DNA of 31,432 bases from an uncultured Aquimonas sp. (lineage in GTDB: Bacteria > Pseudomonadota > Gammaproteobacteria > Xanthomonadales > Xanthomonadaceae), in NCBI RefSeq assembly GCF_937888285.1, contig NZ_CALART010000087.1, positions 1 through 31,432 on the forward strand, written 5' to 3'. How positions within the stretch are numbered: the first letter of the stretch is position 1; every line of letters starts with the position of its first letter. The translations under genes and the position numbers were made by a program. Shown here piece by piece: positions 19,114-27,062 of this stretch. The notes under the pieces were generated by a model. The model was not told where the DNA came from. It saw nothing but the letters and a program-made list of their open reading frames with translations, and did no database searches.

Positions 19114-22100
19114 ATGATCGCCGCCCTGATCCGCGCCTCGCTGGCCAATCGCGGCCTGGTGCTGCTGCTCTCCCTGCTGCTGACCCTGGCCGCGCTGCAG
19201 GCCATGCGCACCCTGCCGGTCGATGCGATACCCGACCTGTCCGACGTGCAGGTGACCGTTCGCACGGAGTGGCCCGGGCAGTCGCCGCAGCTGGTCGAGG
19301 ACCAGATCACCTATCCGCTGGCCTCGCGCCTGCTGGCCGTGCCCGGTGCACGCCACGTGCGCGGCTTCTCGATGACCGGCGACTCCTTCGTCTACGTGCT
19401 GTTCGAGGACGGAACGGATCCCTACTGGGCGCGCTCGCGGGTGCTGGAGTACCTGAGCCAGGCCCGCGCCGAGCTGCCCGACAACGTCGAACCCGCGCTC
19501 GGACCCGATGCCAGCGGCGTCGGCTGGGTCTACCAGTACGCCCTGGTCGATCGCAGCGGGCGCCATGACCTGTCCGAGCTGCGCGCGCTGCAGGACTGGT
19601 TCCTGAAGCTCGAACTGCAGGCCCTGCCCGGCGTCTCCGAGGTGGCCACGGTCGGCGGCATGGAGCGCCAGTACCAGGCCATCATCGATCCGCTGCGCCT
19701 GCGCCAGTACGGCCTGCAGATCAACGACGTCGCGGCGCGCATCCGGGCGGCGGGGGCGGAGCGCGGCGGCTCGCTGATCGAGGTCGGCGAAGGCGAGATC
19801 AGCCTGCGCGGCGTGGGCTTCCTGCGGAAGCTCGAAGACCTGGCGCAGGTGCCGCTGGGCCCGCTGATGAACGGTGCGCCGGTGCTGCTCGGCGATGTCG
19901 CCGAGATCCGTTTCGGCGCCGGCCCGCGCCAGGGCATGGCCGAACTCGATGGCGAGGGCGAAGTGGTCGGCGGCATCGTGGTGATGCGCGACGGCGGCAA
20001 TGCGCGCGAGGTCATCCAGGCGGTCGAGGCGCGGCTTGAAGCGCTGAAGTCGAGCCTGCCCGAGGGCGTCGAGATCGTCACCACCTACGATCGCTCGGCC
20101 CTGATCGAGCGCGCGGTCGACCACCTCTCGACCAAGCTGGTCGAGGAGATCCTGGTGGTCGGCCTGGTCTGCCTGCTCTTCCTCGGCCACTTCCGCTCGG
20201 CCCTGGTGCCGGCCCTGCTGCTGCCGCTGGGTGTTCTCGCAGCGCTGGCGATCATGCGGCTGCAGGGCATCAACGCCAACATCATGTCGCTGGGCGGCAT
20301 CGCCATCGCCATCGGCGCCATGGTCGATGCGGCGATCGTGCTGGTCGAGAACGCCCACAAGCGCATCGAGCACTTCAAGGACGAGCACGGCCGCGAGCCG
20401 GACGAGCCCGAGCGCCTGACGCTCGTGGCCGAGGCCTGCATCGAGGTCGGCCCGGCGGTGTTCATGTCGCTCTTGGTCATCGCGCTCAGCTTCCTGCCGG
20501 TGTTCCTGCTCGAAGCCCAGGAAGGCCGCATGTTCGCGCCGCTGGCCTGGACCAAGACCTGGGCCATGCTGGCCGCCGCCGTGCTGGCGGTGACCCTCGG
20601 GCCCGTGCTGATGGCGCTGTGCGTGCGCGGACGCATCCGCGGCGAGCACGAGCAGATCCTCTCGCGCAGCCTGATCGCGCTGTACCGGCCGGTGCTGCGC
20701 GGGGTGCTGCGTGCGCCCTGGCTGACCGTGGTGCTGAGCCTCGCGATCGCGGCCAGCGCGCTGTATCCGCTGCGCCAGCTCGGCAGCGAATTCATGCCGC
20801 AGCTTGAGGAGGGTGACCTGATGTACATGCCCACCACCCTGCCCGAGCTTTCGCCCGGCAAGGCCCAGGAGCTGCTGCAGCAGACCAGCCGGCTGATCCG
20901 GCAGACGCCCGAGGTCGAGACCGTGTTCGGCAAGATCGGCCGCGCCGACAGCGCCACCGACCCGGCGCCGATCTCGATGATCGAGACCACGATCCGGCTC
21001 AAGCCCGAGTCCGAGTGGCGCGAGGGCTTCAGCATCGAGGACCTGATCGCCGAGCTCGACGCCCGCCTGCGCATCCCCGGCGTCACCAATGCCTGGGTGC
21101 AGCCGATCCGCACGCGCATCGACATGCAGTCGACCGGGCTGCGCACGCCGCTGGGCGTGCGCCTTGCCGGCGATGATCTGCAGCAGCTGACCGCGCTGGC
21201 CACCGAGGTCGAAGCCGCGCTGACCGACGTGCCGGGCATCCGCTCGGCCTTCGCCGATCGCGGTGCACAAGCGCGCAGCCTGGAGATCCGCCCGCGGCGC
21301 GAAGACCTCGCCCGCTACGGCGTCGAGATGGAGGCCTTCATGGCCTGGCTGGGCGAAGCCGTCGGCGGCGCACCCATCGCCACCGCCTACGAGGGCCGCC
21401 GGCGCTTTCCGGTGGCGATGCGGCTGCCGCAGGACGTGCGCGACACGCCCGAGGCGCTCGCCGAACTCGGCGTGGTGACGCCGTCCGGCGCGCAGGTGCC
21501 GCTGGGCCGGCTGGCCGACATCGAACTGGTCGAAGCACCGGCGATGATCCGCAGTGAGAACGCGCGCCTGACCGCCTGGGTGTTCGTCGACACCGATACG
21601 CGTGACCTGATCGGCACCATGCGCGCGGCCGATGCGGCACTGGCCGAGCGCGTGCAGCTGCCGCCGGGTGTGAGCCTCGGGTGGACCGGCCAGTACGAGA
21701 GCCTGCTGCGCGCGACCGAGCGCCTGAGCCTCGCGATTCCGGCCGCACTCGGCATCATCCTGGTGCTGCTCTACCTGGTGTTCCGGCGCTGGCCCGACGC
21801 GCTGATCGTGCTGCTCACCGCACCGCTGTCGGTGGTCGGCGGGCTGTGGCTGCTGTGGGGCCTCGACTACGCGCTGTCGGTGGCGGTGGTGGTCGGCTTC
21901 CTCGCCCTGTTCGGCGTGGCCGCGGAGTTCGGCGTGGTGATGCTGCTGTATCTGGCGCAGGCCGTGGAGCGCGCACGCGCGAGCGGCCGCATGAACACCC
22001 TGCGCGAACTCGATGCCGCGCTGGAGGAAGGTGCGGTGCAGCGCGTGCGGCCCAAGGCCATGACCGTGCTGACCCTGCTGGTCGGCCTCACCCCGATCCT

Positions 22101-22242
22101 GCTCAGCGACGGCGCCGGTGCCGCGACCATGCAGCGCATCGCCGCCCCCATGCTCGGCGGCATGCTCAGCGCCCCGCTGCTGTCGATGCTGCTGATCCCG
22201 GCGATCTACCGGATCTGGCTGGGGTGGCGGCTGCGGGGCTGA
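19114..22242 (+). CDS. cusA: CusA-type Cu(I)/Ag(I) RND efflux pump
   Basis: This 1042-residue inner-membrane RND transporter of the heavy-metal efflux branch exports Cu(I)/Ag(I) with CusB and an outer-membrane channel, driven by protons. The first membrane helix (ANRGLVLLLSLLLTLAALQ) leads to the signature DAIPDLSDVQVTV. The TM4 motif GAMVDAAIVLVENAHKRIEH carries the proton-relay acid. The three methionines that define the copper site in E. coli CusA (M573, M623, M672) are all present as M572 in YMPTTLP, M622 in SMIETT (with E624) and M671 in RIDMQSTG (with R668), so monovalent copper/silver specificity is well supported. The ATG at 19114 has GGAG 9 nt upstream. It converges on the two-component genes. 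Confidence 0.96.
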   Translation: MIAALIRASLANRGLVLLLSLLLTLAALQAMRTLPVDAIPDLSDVQVTVRTEWPGQSPQLVEDQITYPLASRLLAVPGARHVRGFSMTGDSFVYVLFEDGTDPYWARSRVLEYLSQARAELPDNVEPALGPDASGVGWVYQYALVDRSGRHDLSELRALQDWFLKLELQALPGVSEVATVGGMERQYQAIIDPLRLRQYGLQINDVAARIRAAGAERGGSLIEVGEGEISLRGVGFLRKLEDLAQVPLGPLMNGAPVLLGDVAEIRFGAGPRQGMAELDGEGEVVGGIVVMRDGGNAREVIQAVEARLEALKSSLPEGVEIVTTYDRSALIERAVDHLSTKLVEEILVVGLVCLLFLGHFRSALVPALLLPLGVLAALAIMRLQGINANIMSLGGIAIAIGAMVDAAIVLVENAHKRIEHFKDEHGREPDEPERLTLVAEACIEVGPAVFMSLLVIALSFLPVFLLEAQEGRMFAPLAWTKTWAMLAAAVLAVTLGPVLMALCVRGRIRGEHEQILSRSLIALYRPVLRGVLRAPWLTVVLSLAIAASALYPLRQLGSEFMPQLEEGDLMYMPTTLPELSPGKAQELLQQTSRLIRQTPEVETVFGKIGRADSATDPAPISMIETTIRLKPESEWREGFSIEDLIAELDARLRIPGVTNAWVQPIRTRIDMQSTGLRTPLGVRLAGDDLQQLTALATEVEAALTDVPGIRSAFADRGAQARSLEIRPRREDLARYGVEMEAFMAWLGEAVGGAPIATAYEGRRRFPVAMRLPQDVRDTPEALAELGVVTPSGAQVPLGRLADIELVEAPAMIRSENARLTAWVFVDTDTRDLIGTMRAADAALAERVQLPPGVSLGWTGQYESLLRATERLSLAIPAALGIILVLLYLVFRRWPDALIVLLTAPLSVVGGLWLLWGLDYALSVAVVVGFLALFGVAAEFGVVMLLYLAQAVERARASGRMNTLRELDAALEEGAVQRVRPKAMTVLTLLVGLTPILLSDGAGAATMQRIAAPMLGGMLSAPLLSMLLIPAIYRIWLGWRLRG

Positions 22243-22255
22243 GGAGCGGGGATTG

Positions 22256-22295
22256 GGGATTCGCGTGCGCCGTGCATGCGGCGCACGCGAATCCC
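22256..22295. terminator. 17-bp perfect inverted repeat after cusA, possible terminator
   Basis: Arms GGGATTCGCGTGCGCCG (22256-22272) and its exact complement (22279-22295) flank a 6-nt loop, starting 14 nt after the cusA stop. The hairpin would be very stable, but there is no T-tract on either strand. It may stop transcription with help, protect the 3' end, or be a repeat. The flanking GGGATTGGGGATTC is related to the CGAATCC repeats at 24911 and the sequence near 31080. Confidence 0.5.
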
Positions 22296-22297
22296 TG

Positions 22298-22490
22298 CAT
22301 AGGGTGGGCCCTGGCCCACCGTGGCGCTGGAGGCTCGCCCCGGTGTCGCTTGTCTCGCCCCGCTTCGCCCTGCCAGTTCCGCCGCCGCGCGTGGCCTTGC
22401 CCTCACTCGCGAAACGTAGCGCTGGGGGTTTTGGACAACTATCACCGGGGCAAGGGTTTGGCTCATGGTGGGCCAGGGCCCACCCTATGG
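22298..22490. repeat. Long REPIN (GGTGGGCC family) between cusA and the sensor kinase gene
   Basis: Outward-facing cores lie at 22303-22320 (centre CT) and 22467-22484 (centre AG), 164 nt apart. The interior resembles the copy at 12621-12861. The terminal CTA at 22485-22487 is, on the minus strand, the TAG stop codon of the sensor kinase gene. Confidence 0.85.
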
Positions 22491-23879
22491 CACTCGGGGA
22501 CTCGACGGCCAGGCGATCTCCACGCGCAGGCCGTGGCCTTCGCGGCCCGCGCCAAGGCTCAGCTGTCCGCCTGACAGCTCGACCACGCGGGCGACGATCG
22601 ACAGGCCGAGCCCGCTGCCATCGGCGCGCGTGCCCGGCGGGCGGTAGAAGGGGTCGAGCACGCGGGCGCGCTCGTCGGGCGGCAGGCCGGGGCCGGCGTC
22701 CTCCACCGCGAGACGCACCTCGTTCGCACTTCGAACGACTTCGATGCGCACCTGCGCCGGTCGACCGCCGTGGCGCAGAGCGTTGTCGACCAGATTGCGC
22801 AGCAGCAGCTGCAGCTGGTCGGGGTCGATGTCGATCGCGCAGCCCGGCTCGGCGACGAGCTCCAGCTCGTCGTCGTTGGCCAGCCCGGCGTCGATCCATT
22901 CGGCCAGCCAGCCCGGCAGCTGCGCGGACAGGTCCACGCGCTGGCTGCGCGGTGCGGGCGCGCCGGGGCCGAGTCGGCTGAGCGTCAGCAGCTGGGCCAC
23001 GCCGCGTTCCAGCCGCGCCTGCGCGCGCTGGATCTGCGCCAAGGCCCGCGTGCGCCCCGCATCGTCCTCGGCTTCGATCAGGTTTGACAGGTGCAGGCGC
23101 ATACCGGCGACCGGCGTGCGCAGCTCGTGCGCGGCCTCGTCGATGAAGCGGCGCTCGCGGCGCAGGGTTTCGTCGACGCGGCCGAGCAGGTCATTGATCG
23201 CGTCGACCAGGCCGTGGATCTCGACCGGGACACGCGTGCGCTCGATCGGCTGCAGTCGATCACCGGCCTGTGCCGACACCGCACGGGCGATACGGCGCAG
23301 CGAGCGGCTGCCCATGCGCACCGCGGCCCAGATCAGCAGGCCCAGCAGGGGCAGCTCCAGCAGCAGGGGCCAGGCCATGCCGCGGGCGATCTCGACGCTG
23401 ATGTGCGCACGCACCTGCAGTGGTTCGAGGCCCAGTGCGCGCAGGCCGTCGGGGCCGTCGAGACGGAAGCTGCGCCAGACCGCATCGCCCTCCACGACCT
23501 CGCCAAAGCCCTCGATCGCGGCCTCGCGATCCAGCGCCGGCGCATCCTGCGAGCGCAGCAGCAGGCGCTCGCCGCGCCACAGGTAGTAGCGACGCAGACG
23601 CTCGTAGGCATGGCCGCGCGCACCGGTGGCGGCCGCACCCAGCTGCTCCATCGCGCCCTGCCAGGCCGGCAGTTCGCGCGGCTGCGCATCGAGACTGTCG
23701 TCGCCCAGCAGGCCTTCGGCCAGCACGGCGAGCGCGCGCACCGACTGCGACAGCTCGGCGTCGAGCAGCTCGTCGACCTCGACGCGCGCGGCCCGCCAGC
23801 TGACCCAGGTGCTGAGCGCACCCGCCGCGGTGGTGGCGAGCAGCAGGCCGACCAGCAGCGGCTTCCACAGCGTCCTCAT
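22485..23879 (-). CDS. Sensor histidine kinase (QseC/PmrB-like class)
   Basis: This 464-residue membrane kinase partners the response regulator whose stop its start overlaps (ATGA). It has a first membrane helix at about 7-27, a periplasmic domain of about 140 residues without recognisable metal ligands, a second helix at about 170-188, and a HAMP-like region to about 240. The H-box FIDEAAHELRTPVAGM carries the phosphoacceptor H251. The ATPase has N-box RNLVDNALRH (361-370), G1 DAGPG (394-398) and G2 GSGLGLS (421-427). The stop codon TAG is contributed by a REP element, and the last residues (SSPRVP) run straight up to it. Adjacency to cusBA suggests a CusS-like role, but the kinase resembles QseC/PmrB types equally well. 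Confidence 0.92.
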   Translation of the reverse strand: MRTLWKPLLVGLLLATTAAGALSTWVSWRAARVEVDELLDAELSQSVRALAVLAEGLLGDDSLDAQPRELPAWQGAMEQLGAAATGARGHAYERLRRYYLWRGERLLLRSQDAPALDREAAIEGFGEVVEGDAVWRSFRLDGPDGLRALGLEPLQVRAHISVEIARGMAWPLLLELPLLGLLIWAAVRMGSRSLRRIARAVSAQAGDRLQPIERTRVPVEIHGLVDAINDLLGRVDETLRRERRFIDEAAHELRTPVAGMRLHLSNLIEAEDDAGRTRALAQIQRAQARLERGVAQLLTLSRLGPGAPAPRSQRVDLSAQLPGWLAEWIDAGLANDDELELVAEPGCAIDIDPDQLQLLLRNLVDNALRHGGRPAQVRIEVVRSANEVRLAVEDAGPGLPPDERARVLDPFYRPPGTRADGSGLGLSIVARVVELSGGQLSLGAGREGHGLRVEIAWPSSPRVP

Positions 23880-24538
23880 GCCGGCGCCAGCAGGCGGTAG
23901 CCGATGCCGCGCACGGTGCCGATGCGCTCGGCACCCAGCTTGCGCCGCAAATGGTGGATCAGCACCTCCAGCGTGTTGCTGCTGACGTCCTCGTCCCAGC
24001 CGTACAGGCGCTGCTGCAGCAGCTCGCGCGAGACCACCCGGCCGTTGGCCTCGACCAGCGAATGCAGCAGCGCGAACTCTCGCCGCGGCAGGTCGAGCAG
24101 CTGGCCCTGCAGCCGCGCCTCGAAGCGCACCGGATCGAGCTCGATACCGGCAAAGGCCAGCTGCATGCGCGGCGCGGCCTCGCGTCGGCGCAGCAGGGCG
24201 CGCAAGCGCGCCAGCAGTTCGGCGGGGTCGAAAGGCTTGGCCAGAAAATCATCGGCGCCACCGTCCAGCGCCTCGACGCGATGGGCGACCGCATCGCGCG
24301 CGGTCAGCACCAGCACCGGCAGCGTGGCGCCGGCGGCGCGCGCCTGGCGGATCACCCGCTGCCCATCGAGCCGCGGCAGGCCGAGATCGAGGACGGCGAT
24401 GTCGAAGCCGCCGTCGCGCAGGGCATCCAGCGCATGCTGGCCGTCCTGCAGCCAGTCAACGGTATAGCCCGCGCGCCGCAGCGCTTCCTGCAGGCCCTCG
24501 CCGAGCAGGGTGTCGTCTTCGATCAGCAAGAGGCGCAT
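23876..24538 (-). CDS. OmpR/PhoB-family response regulator (QseB/PmrA-like)
   Basis: This 220-residue two-domain transcription factor has a receiver domain (1-115) with acidic pocket EDD (7-9), phosphoacceptor D51 in VLDLGLPRLDG, T79 and K101 in FLAKPFDP. The winged-helix DNA-binding domain (about 125-218) has LPRREFALLHSL, SRELLQQRLYGWDEDVSSNTLEVLIHHLRRKL and the terminal GTVRGIGYRL. It is the first gene of a two-gene unit; its stop overlaps the kinase start by 4 nt. The ATG at 24538 has GGAG 5 nt upstream. It may control the converging cus genes, by analogy with CusRS, but no operator was identified. Confidence 0.94.
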   Translation of the reverse strand: MRLLLIEDDTLLGEGLQEALRRAGYTVDWLQDGQHALDALRDGGFDIAVLDLGLPRLDGQRVIRQARAAGATLPVLVLTARDAVAHRVEALDGGADDFLAKPFDPAELLARLRALLRRREAAPRMQLAFAGIELDPVRFEARLQGQLLDLPRREFALLHSLVEANGRVVSRELLQQRLYGWDEDVSSNTLEVLIHHLRRKLGAERIGTVRGIGYRLLAPA

Positions 24539-24565
24539 GAGGGCTCCGGGGTGGGGGCGGTGAAC

Positions 24566-24571
24566 ACTGTA
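24566..24571 (-). promoter_or_regulatory. Possible -10 element for the two-component operon
   Basis: TACAGT on the minus strand lies 27 nt before the response-regulator ATG. The surrounding sequence (TGACGCGATTACAGTGTTCA on the minus strand) contains TTACA and TGTTCA elements that could form a regulator box. The -35 position falls inside the neighbouring REP core. Confidence 0.3.
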
Positions 24572-24584
24572 ATCGCGTCACGCC

Positions 24585-24730
24585 GATAGGGTGGGCCAAG
24601 GCCCACCGTGGCGTGGACGCTTGCCCCGGTTCGCCGGTTCACGCTGTCGAGGGCCGTTGTGCGGGTAGCGTTCGGTCGAGATGACCGAGGCCAGAGCGGA
24701 GCTCATGGTGGGCCGGGGCCCACCCTATGC
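24585..24730. repeat. REPIN copy A (141 bp between outer TAGs), upstream of the RAYT gene
   Basis: Outward-facing cores are at 24590-24607 (centre AA) and 24707-24724 (centre GG), exactly 117 nt apart. Between them are conserved inner flanks GTGGCGTGGACGCTtGCCCC and ACCGAGGCCAGAGCGGAGCT. It is nearly identical to the copy at 25624-25770 on the other side of the transposase gene. Confidence 0.88.
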
Positions 24731-24735
24731 ACCGG

Positions 24736-24880
24736 AATAGGGTGGGCCCTGGCCCATCGTGACGTGGACACTCGGCCCGGTATGTCTATCCCATGCTTCG
24801 ATGGCCATCGTGCACATCTTGCGGTGGGGAGACCGGAGCGGGAGTTGGGCTCATGGTGGGCCAGGGCCCAGCCTGTGCGG
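24736..24880. repeat. REPIN copy B, upstream of the RAYT gene
   Basis: Cores are at 24741-24758 (one arm mismatch) and 24855-24872, 114 nt apart. Inner flanks are diverged (GTGACGTGGACACTCGGCCC). It lies head-to-tail with copy A, separated by only about 10 nt. Both cores carry mutations relative to the consensus, suggesting an older copy. Confidence 0.85.
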
Positions 24881-24910
24881 TGGTCGCACGCCCGCCGCGC
24901 AAGGCCGCTT

Positions 24911-24973
24911 CGAATCCCGAATCCCGAATCCCGAATCCCGAATCCCGAATCCCGAATGCCGAATGCCGAATCC
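24911..24973. repeat. Tandem heptamer repeat CGAATCC x9
   Basis: There are nine contiguous 7-bp units; units 7 and 8 read CGAATGC. Two further units lie at 25807-25820, and the inverse (GGATTGGGGATT) occurs near 22250 and 31080. The array is in the 5' untranslated region of the transposase gene. The region 24539-25055 otherwise contains only the two REPINs and no gene. Confidence 0.9.
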
Positions 24974-25055
24974 CGGCGCCGAGAGCAGTTCTCCTACCCG
25001 AAGCGGCGGACATTCCCGATGGCATGGATCTGCCGCGCAGGTCGAACCTGTGCGC

Positions 25056-25595
25056 ATGCCGAACTATCGACGCCCATGGATCCCCGGCGCGACGTCGTTC
25101 TTCACAGTGAACCTGTGGAACCGGGAGTCGCGCCTGCTGGTGGACAACATCGAGGCCCTGCGCGAGGCGTTTCGCGATACGCGCAAGGTGCTGCCGTTCA
25201 CCCCCATCGCCATGGTGGTGCTGCCGGATCATCTGCACTGCCTGTGGTCGCTGACCGAGGGCGACGCTGACAACGCCGCACGCTGGCAGAGGATCAAGAG
25301 CGTCTTCTCGCGAGCGCTTCCCGAGAGCGAGCTGCGCAGCGCCAGCCGCGCGTCGAAGCGTGAGCGCGGCCTCTGGCAGCGCCGCTACTTCGAGCGGGTG
25401 ATCGTCGACGAACTCGACCTGCGCGCGCACATCGATTACCTCCACTACAACCCGGTCAAGCACGGCCACGTGCAGCGCGCGATCGACTGGCCGCATTCGA
25501 GCTTGCATCGCTACGTCGAGCGCGGTTGGCTTGCGCCCGATTGGGGCACGTCCCTGGCGGCTTTCAATCACGCCTTGGGTGAAGTGCGTGCGTGA
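25056..25595 (+). CDS. REP-associated tyrosine transposase (RAYT, Y1/HUH family)
   Basis: This 179-residue single-domain HUH endonuclease is related to IS200/IS605 TnpA. The HUH metal motif is DHLHCLW (H59, H61). The catalytic tyrosine lies in HIDYLHYNPVKHG (Y128), and the family block WQRRYFERVI (107-116) precedes it. The N-terminus YRRPWIPGATSFFTVNLWNR is standard for RAYTs. The length suggests an intact enzyme. RAYTs nick and join single-stranded REP hairpins and are held to mobilise REPINs as a domesticated, usually single-copy gene without its own ends. Two REPIN copies on each side with the same TAG-flanked palindrome are the likely substrates. The ATG at 25056 starts at the conserved N-terminus; its ribosome binding site is weak. 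Confidence 0.93.
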   Translation: MPNYRRPWIPGATSFFTVNLWNRESRLLVDNIEALREAFRDTRKVLPFTPIAMVVLPDHLHCLWSLTEGDADNAARWQRIKSVFSRALPESELRSASRASKRERGLWQRRYFERVIVDELDLRAHIDYLHYNPVKHGHVQRAIDWPHSSLHRYVERGWLAPDWGTSLAAFNHALGEVRA

Positions 25596-25623
25596 CTCGC
25601 ACGACGCCATCGATTCCCACACC

Positions 25624-25770
25624 GCATAGGGTGGGCCCCGGCCCACCGTGGCGTGGACGCTCGCCCCGGTTCGTCGGTTCACCATGTCGAAGCCCTCGGT
25701 GGGGGCGGCGTTCGGTCGAGATGACCGAGGCCAGAGTGGAGCTCATGGTGGGCCAGGGCCCACCCTATGC
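25624..25770. repeat. REPIN copy C, downstream of the RAYT gene
   Basis: Outward-facing cores are at 25630-25647 (centre CC) and 25747-25764 (centre AG), exactly 117 nt apart. It is closely similar to copy A, including the inner stretch GCGTTCGGTCGAGATGACCG. It begins about 30 nt after the transposase stop. Confidence 0.88.
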
Positions 25771-25901
25771 GGGTGTCGCGAGCCCGCTCGTCGCGCAAGG
25801 CCGCTTCGAATCCCGAATCCCGCACCCGCCGCAAATCCAAGCGCAGAAGGCGACCTCATCCAGGGCTCGAAGAACACGGGCGTTGAATGCGAAGCAAAAG
25901 C

Positions 25902-26048
25902 CCATAGGGTGGGCCCTGGCCCACCGTGGCATGGGCGCTTGCCCCGGTCCGTCGATGCGCCGTCGCGAGGACGGTGCTTCGGTGCACGTTGGGGTGGGAT
26001 AACCGGGGCCAGAGCGGAGCTCATGGTGGGCCAGGGCCCACCCTATGC
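25902..26048. repeat. REPIN copy D, downstream of the RAYT gene
   Basis: Cores are at 25908-25925 (centre CT) and 26025-26042 (centre AG), 117 nt apart. The outer arms match copy C closely while the middle has diverged. The 509-nt region 25596-26104 holds copies C and D and no gene. Confidence 0.88.
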
Positions 26049-26104
26049 GGGTGTCGCGAGCCCGCTCGCCGTGCCACGCTATTTCGACTCTCGACTCCCA
26101 GCCC

Positions 26105-26869
26105 TCAGCCCCTGAGCTCCTCCTGCGCCTTCGCCAGCCCCGCTTCGATCTCGGCGCGGCGGCCGGCGTCGGCGCTTTCGCGACCGGGGCGGGGTGGCGC
26201 GGCCAAGGCTTTCTGGAAGGCCTGCACGGCGCCGGCGTAGTCCTCCTGGTCGAGCAGGAAATCTCCCCAGAAGTAGTTGGCGTCGATGCCGTCGGGCGCG
26301 ATCGACAGGCCTTGCTGCAGCAGCTCGCGCGCCGTGTCCTCGTCGCCGAAGCCGAGCGGCCAGCCGGGCACCTGGTAGTACAGGCTGCCAAGGCTGGTGT
26401 AGGCCGAGCCATCGAGCACGCGACCGTCCTTCGCGATCACCGCCTCGAACTCCCTGCGCGCCTGCTTGCACAGGCTGAGCGCGCCGAGGCCGCCCTGGGC
26501 GCCGGCTTCGCTGGCCAGCACGATGCCTTTCCACACCTGCAGGCGAAGGTCGCCCGGGGCGCGCTGCTGGGCGCGACCGATCTCGTTCACCAGCGCATCG
26601 AAGGCCTTGACGCGCTCGCCCTCCGGCAGCTGGTAGCGGATCTCGGCCCAGCGCGACTGGATGGCGGGCAGTGGGTCGTCCACCGCGGCGGTGCCGGCGG
26701 TGCCGCTCTCGCTGATTGCGTCCTGCGCCAGGGCCGCAGGGATTGGACCGAGGCCCACCAGCAGGACGGTCGACAGAGCCAGTGCGAGCGCGAGGCTCGG
26801 GGGCTCTCGGCGCGCGCCTGAGTCAGTGCTCGTGTTGCGGCAGGACCGGGCTTCGGCGGAAGTGTTCAT
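26105..26869 (-). CDS. Exported TPR-containing protein
   Basis: This 254-residue protein has a long hydrophobic signal segment (about 25-48, SLALALALSTVLLVGLGPIP, cleavage near AALAQ). The mature part has TPR-like helical pairs: LQVWKGIVLASEAG, GSAYTSLGSLYYQVPG, DANYFWGDFLLDQEDYAGAVQAFQKAL. Such proteins act as periplasmic scaffolds; no enzyme motif is present and the specific role is unknown. The ATG at 26869 is supported by GGAG 7 nt upstream. It follows the SDR gene of the four-gene operon after 193 nt in the same direction, so co-transcription is possible but not evident. Confidence 0.8.
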   Translation of the reverse strand: MNTSAEARSCRNTSTDSGARREPPSLALALALSTVLLVGLGPIPAALAQDAISESGTAGTAAVDDPLPAIQSRWAEIRYQLPEGERVKAFDALVNEIGRAQQRAPGDLRLQVWKGIVLASEAGAQGGLGALSLCKQARREFEAVIAKDGRVLDGSAYTSLGSLYYQVPGWPLGFGDEDTARELLQQGLSIAPDGIDANYFWGDFLLDQEDYAGAVQAFQKALAAPPRPGRESADAGRRAEIEAGLAKAQEELRG

Positions 26870-27062
26870 GGCAAGGCTCCTTGCTGCGTAGACGAAGGGG
26901 TTGGGGTGCGGCCGGGCGTAAGCGCGCCGCTGACGATGGTGGTCTTGCCCCGCGCCGTGGAGGGCGCGCGGGAAGACCGGGAATGCGGTCGCTTGACCAC
27001 CCGAACGGCACCGGCGGTATGCGCCGGACGCGCCCGCGCTGATCCGGTCGCGGCGGCCATGA

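Noticed and set aside
22256..22295. Calling the perfect hairpin a confident rho-independent terminator
   Set aside because: No run of T follows on either strand, so it is listed only as a possible terminator.
17080..22899. Uninterrupted minus-strand open frame of 1939 codons across the copper locus
   Set aside because: It lies antisense to cusB and cusA, which have complete family motifs. The translation is low-complexity (Gln/His/Arg/Gly-rich) and matches no family; long antisense frames are expected at this GC content.
22485..24538. Calling the two-component genes cusS/cusR
   Set aside because: Convergent adjacency to cusA is suggestive, but the sequences fit QseBC/PmrAB-type systems equally and no copper ligands or cus box were identified.
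24911..24973. Heptamer array considered as a CRISPR
   Set aside because: Units are only 7 bp and contiguous, without spacers, and no cas genes are present.
24759..25055. N-terminal extension of the RAYT by 99 residues
   Set aside because: It translates a REPIN and the heptamer array (RIPNPESRIPNPES); RAYT homology starts at MPNYRRPWIPGATSFF.
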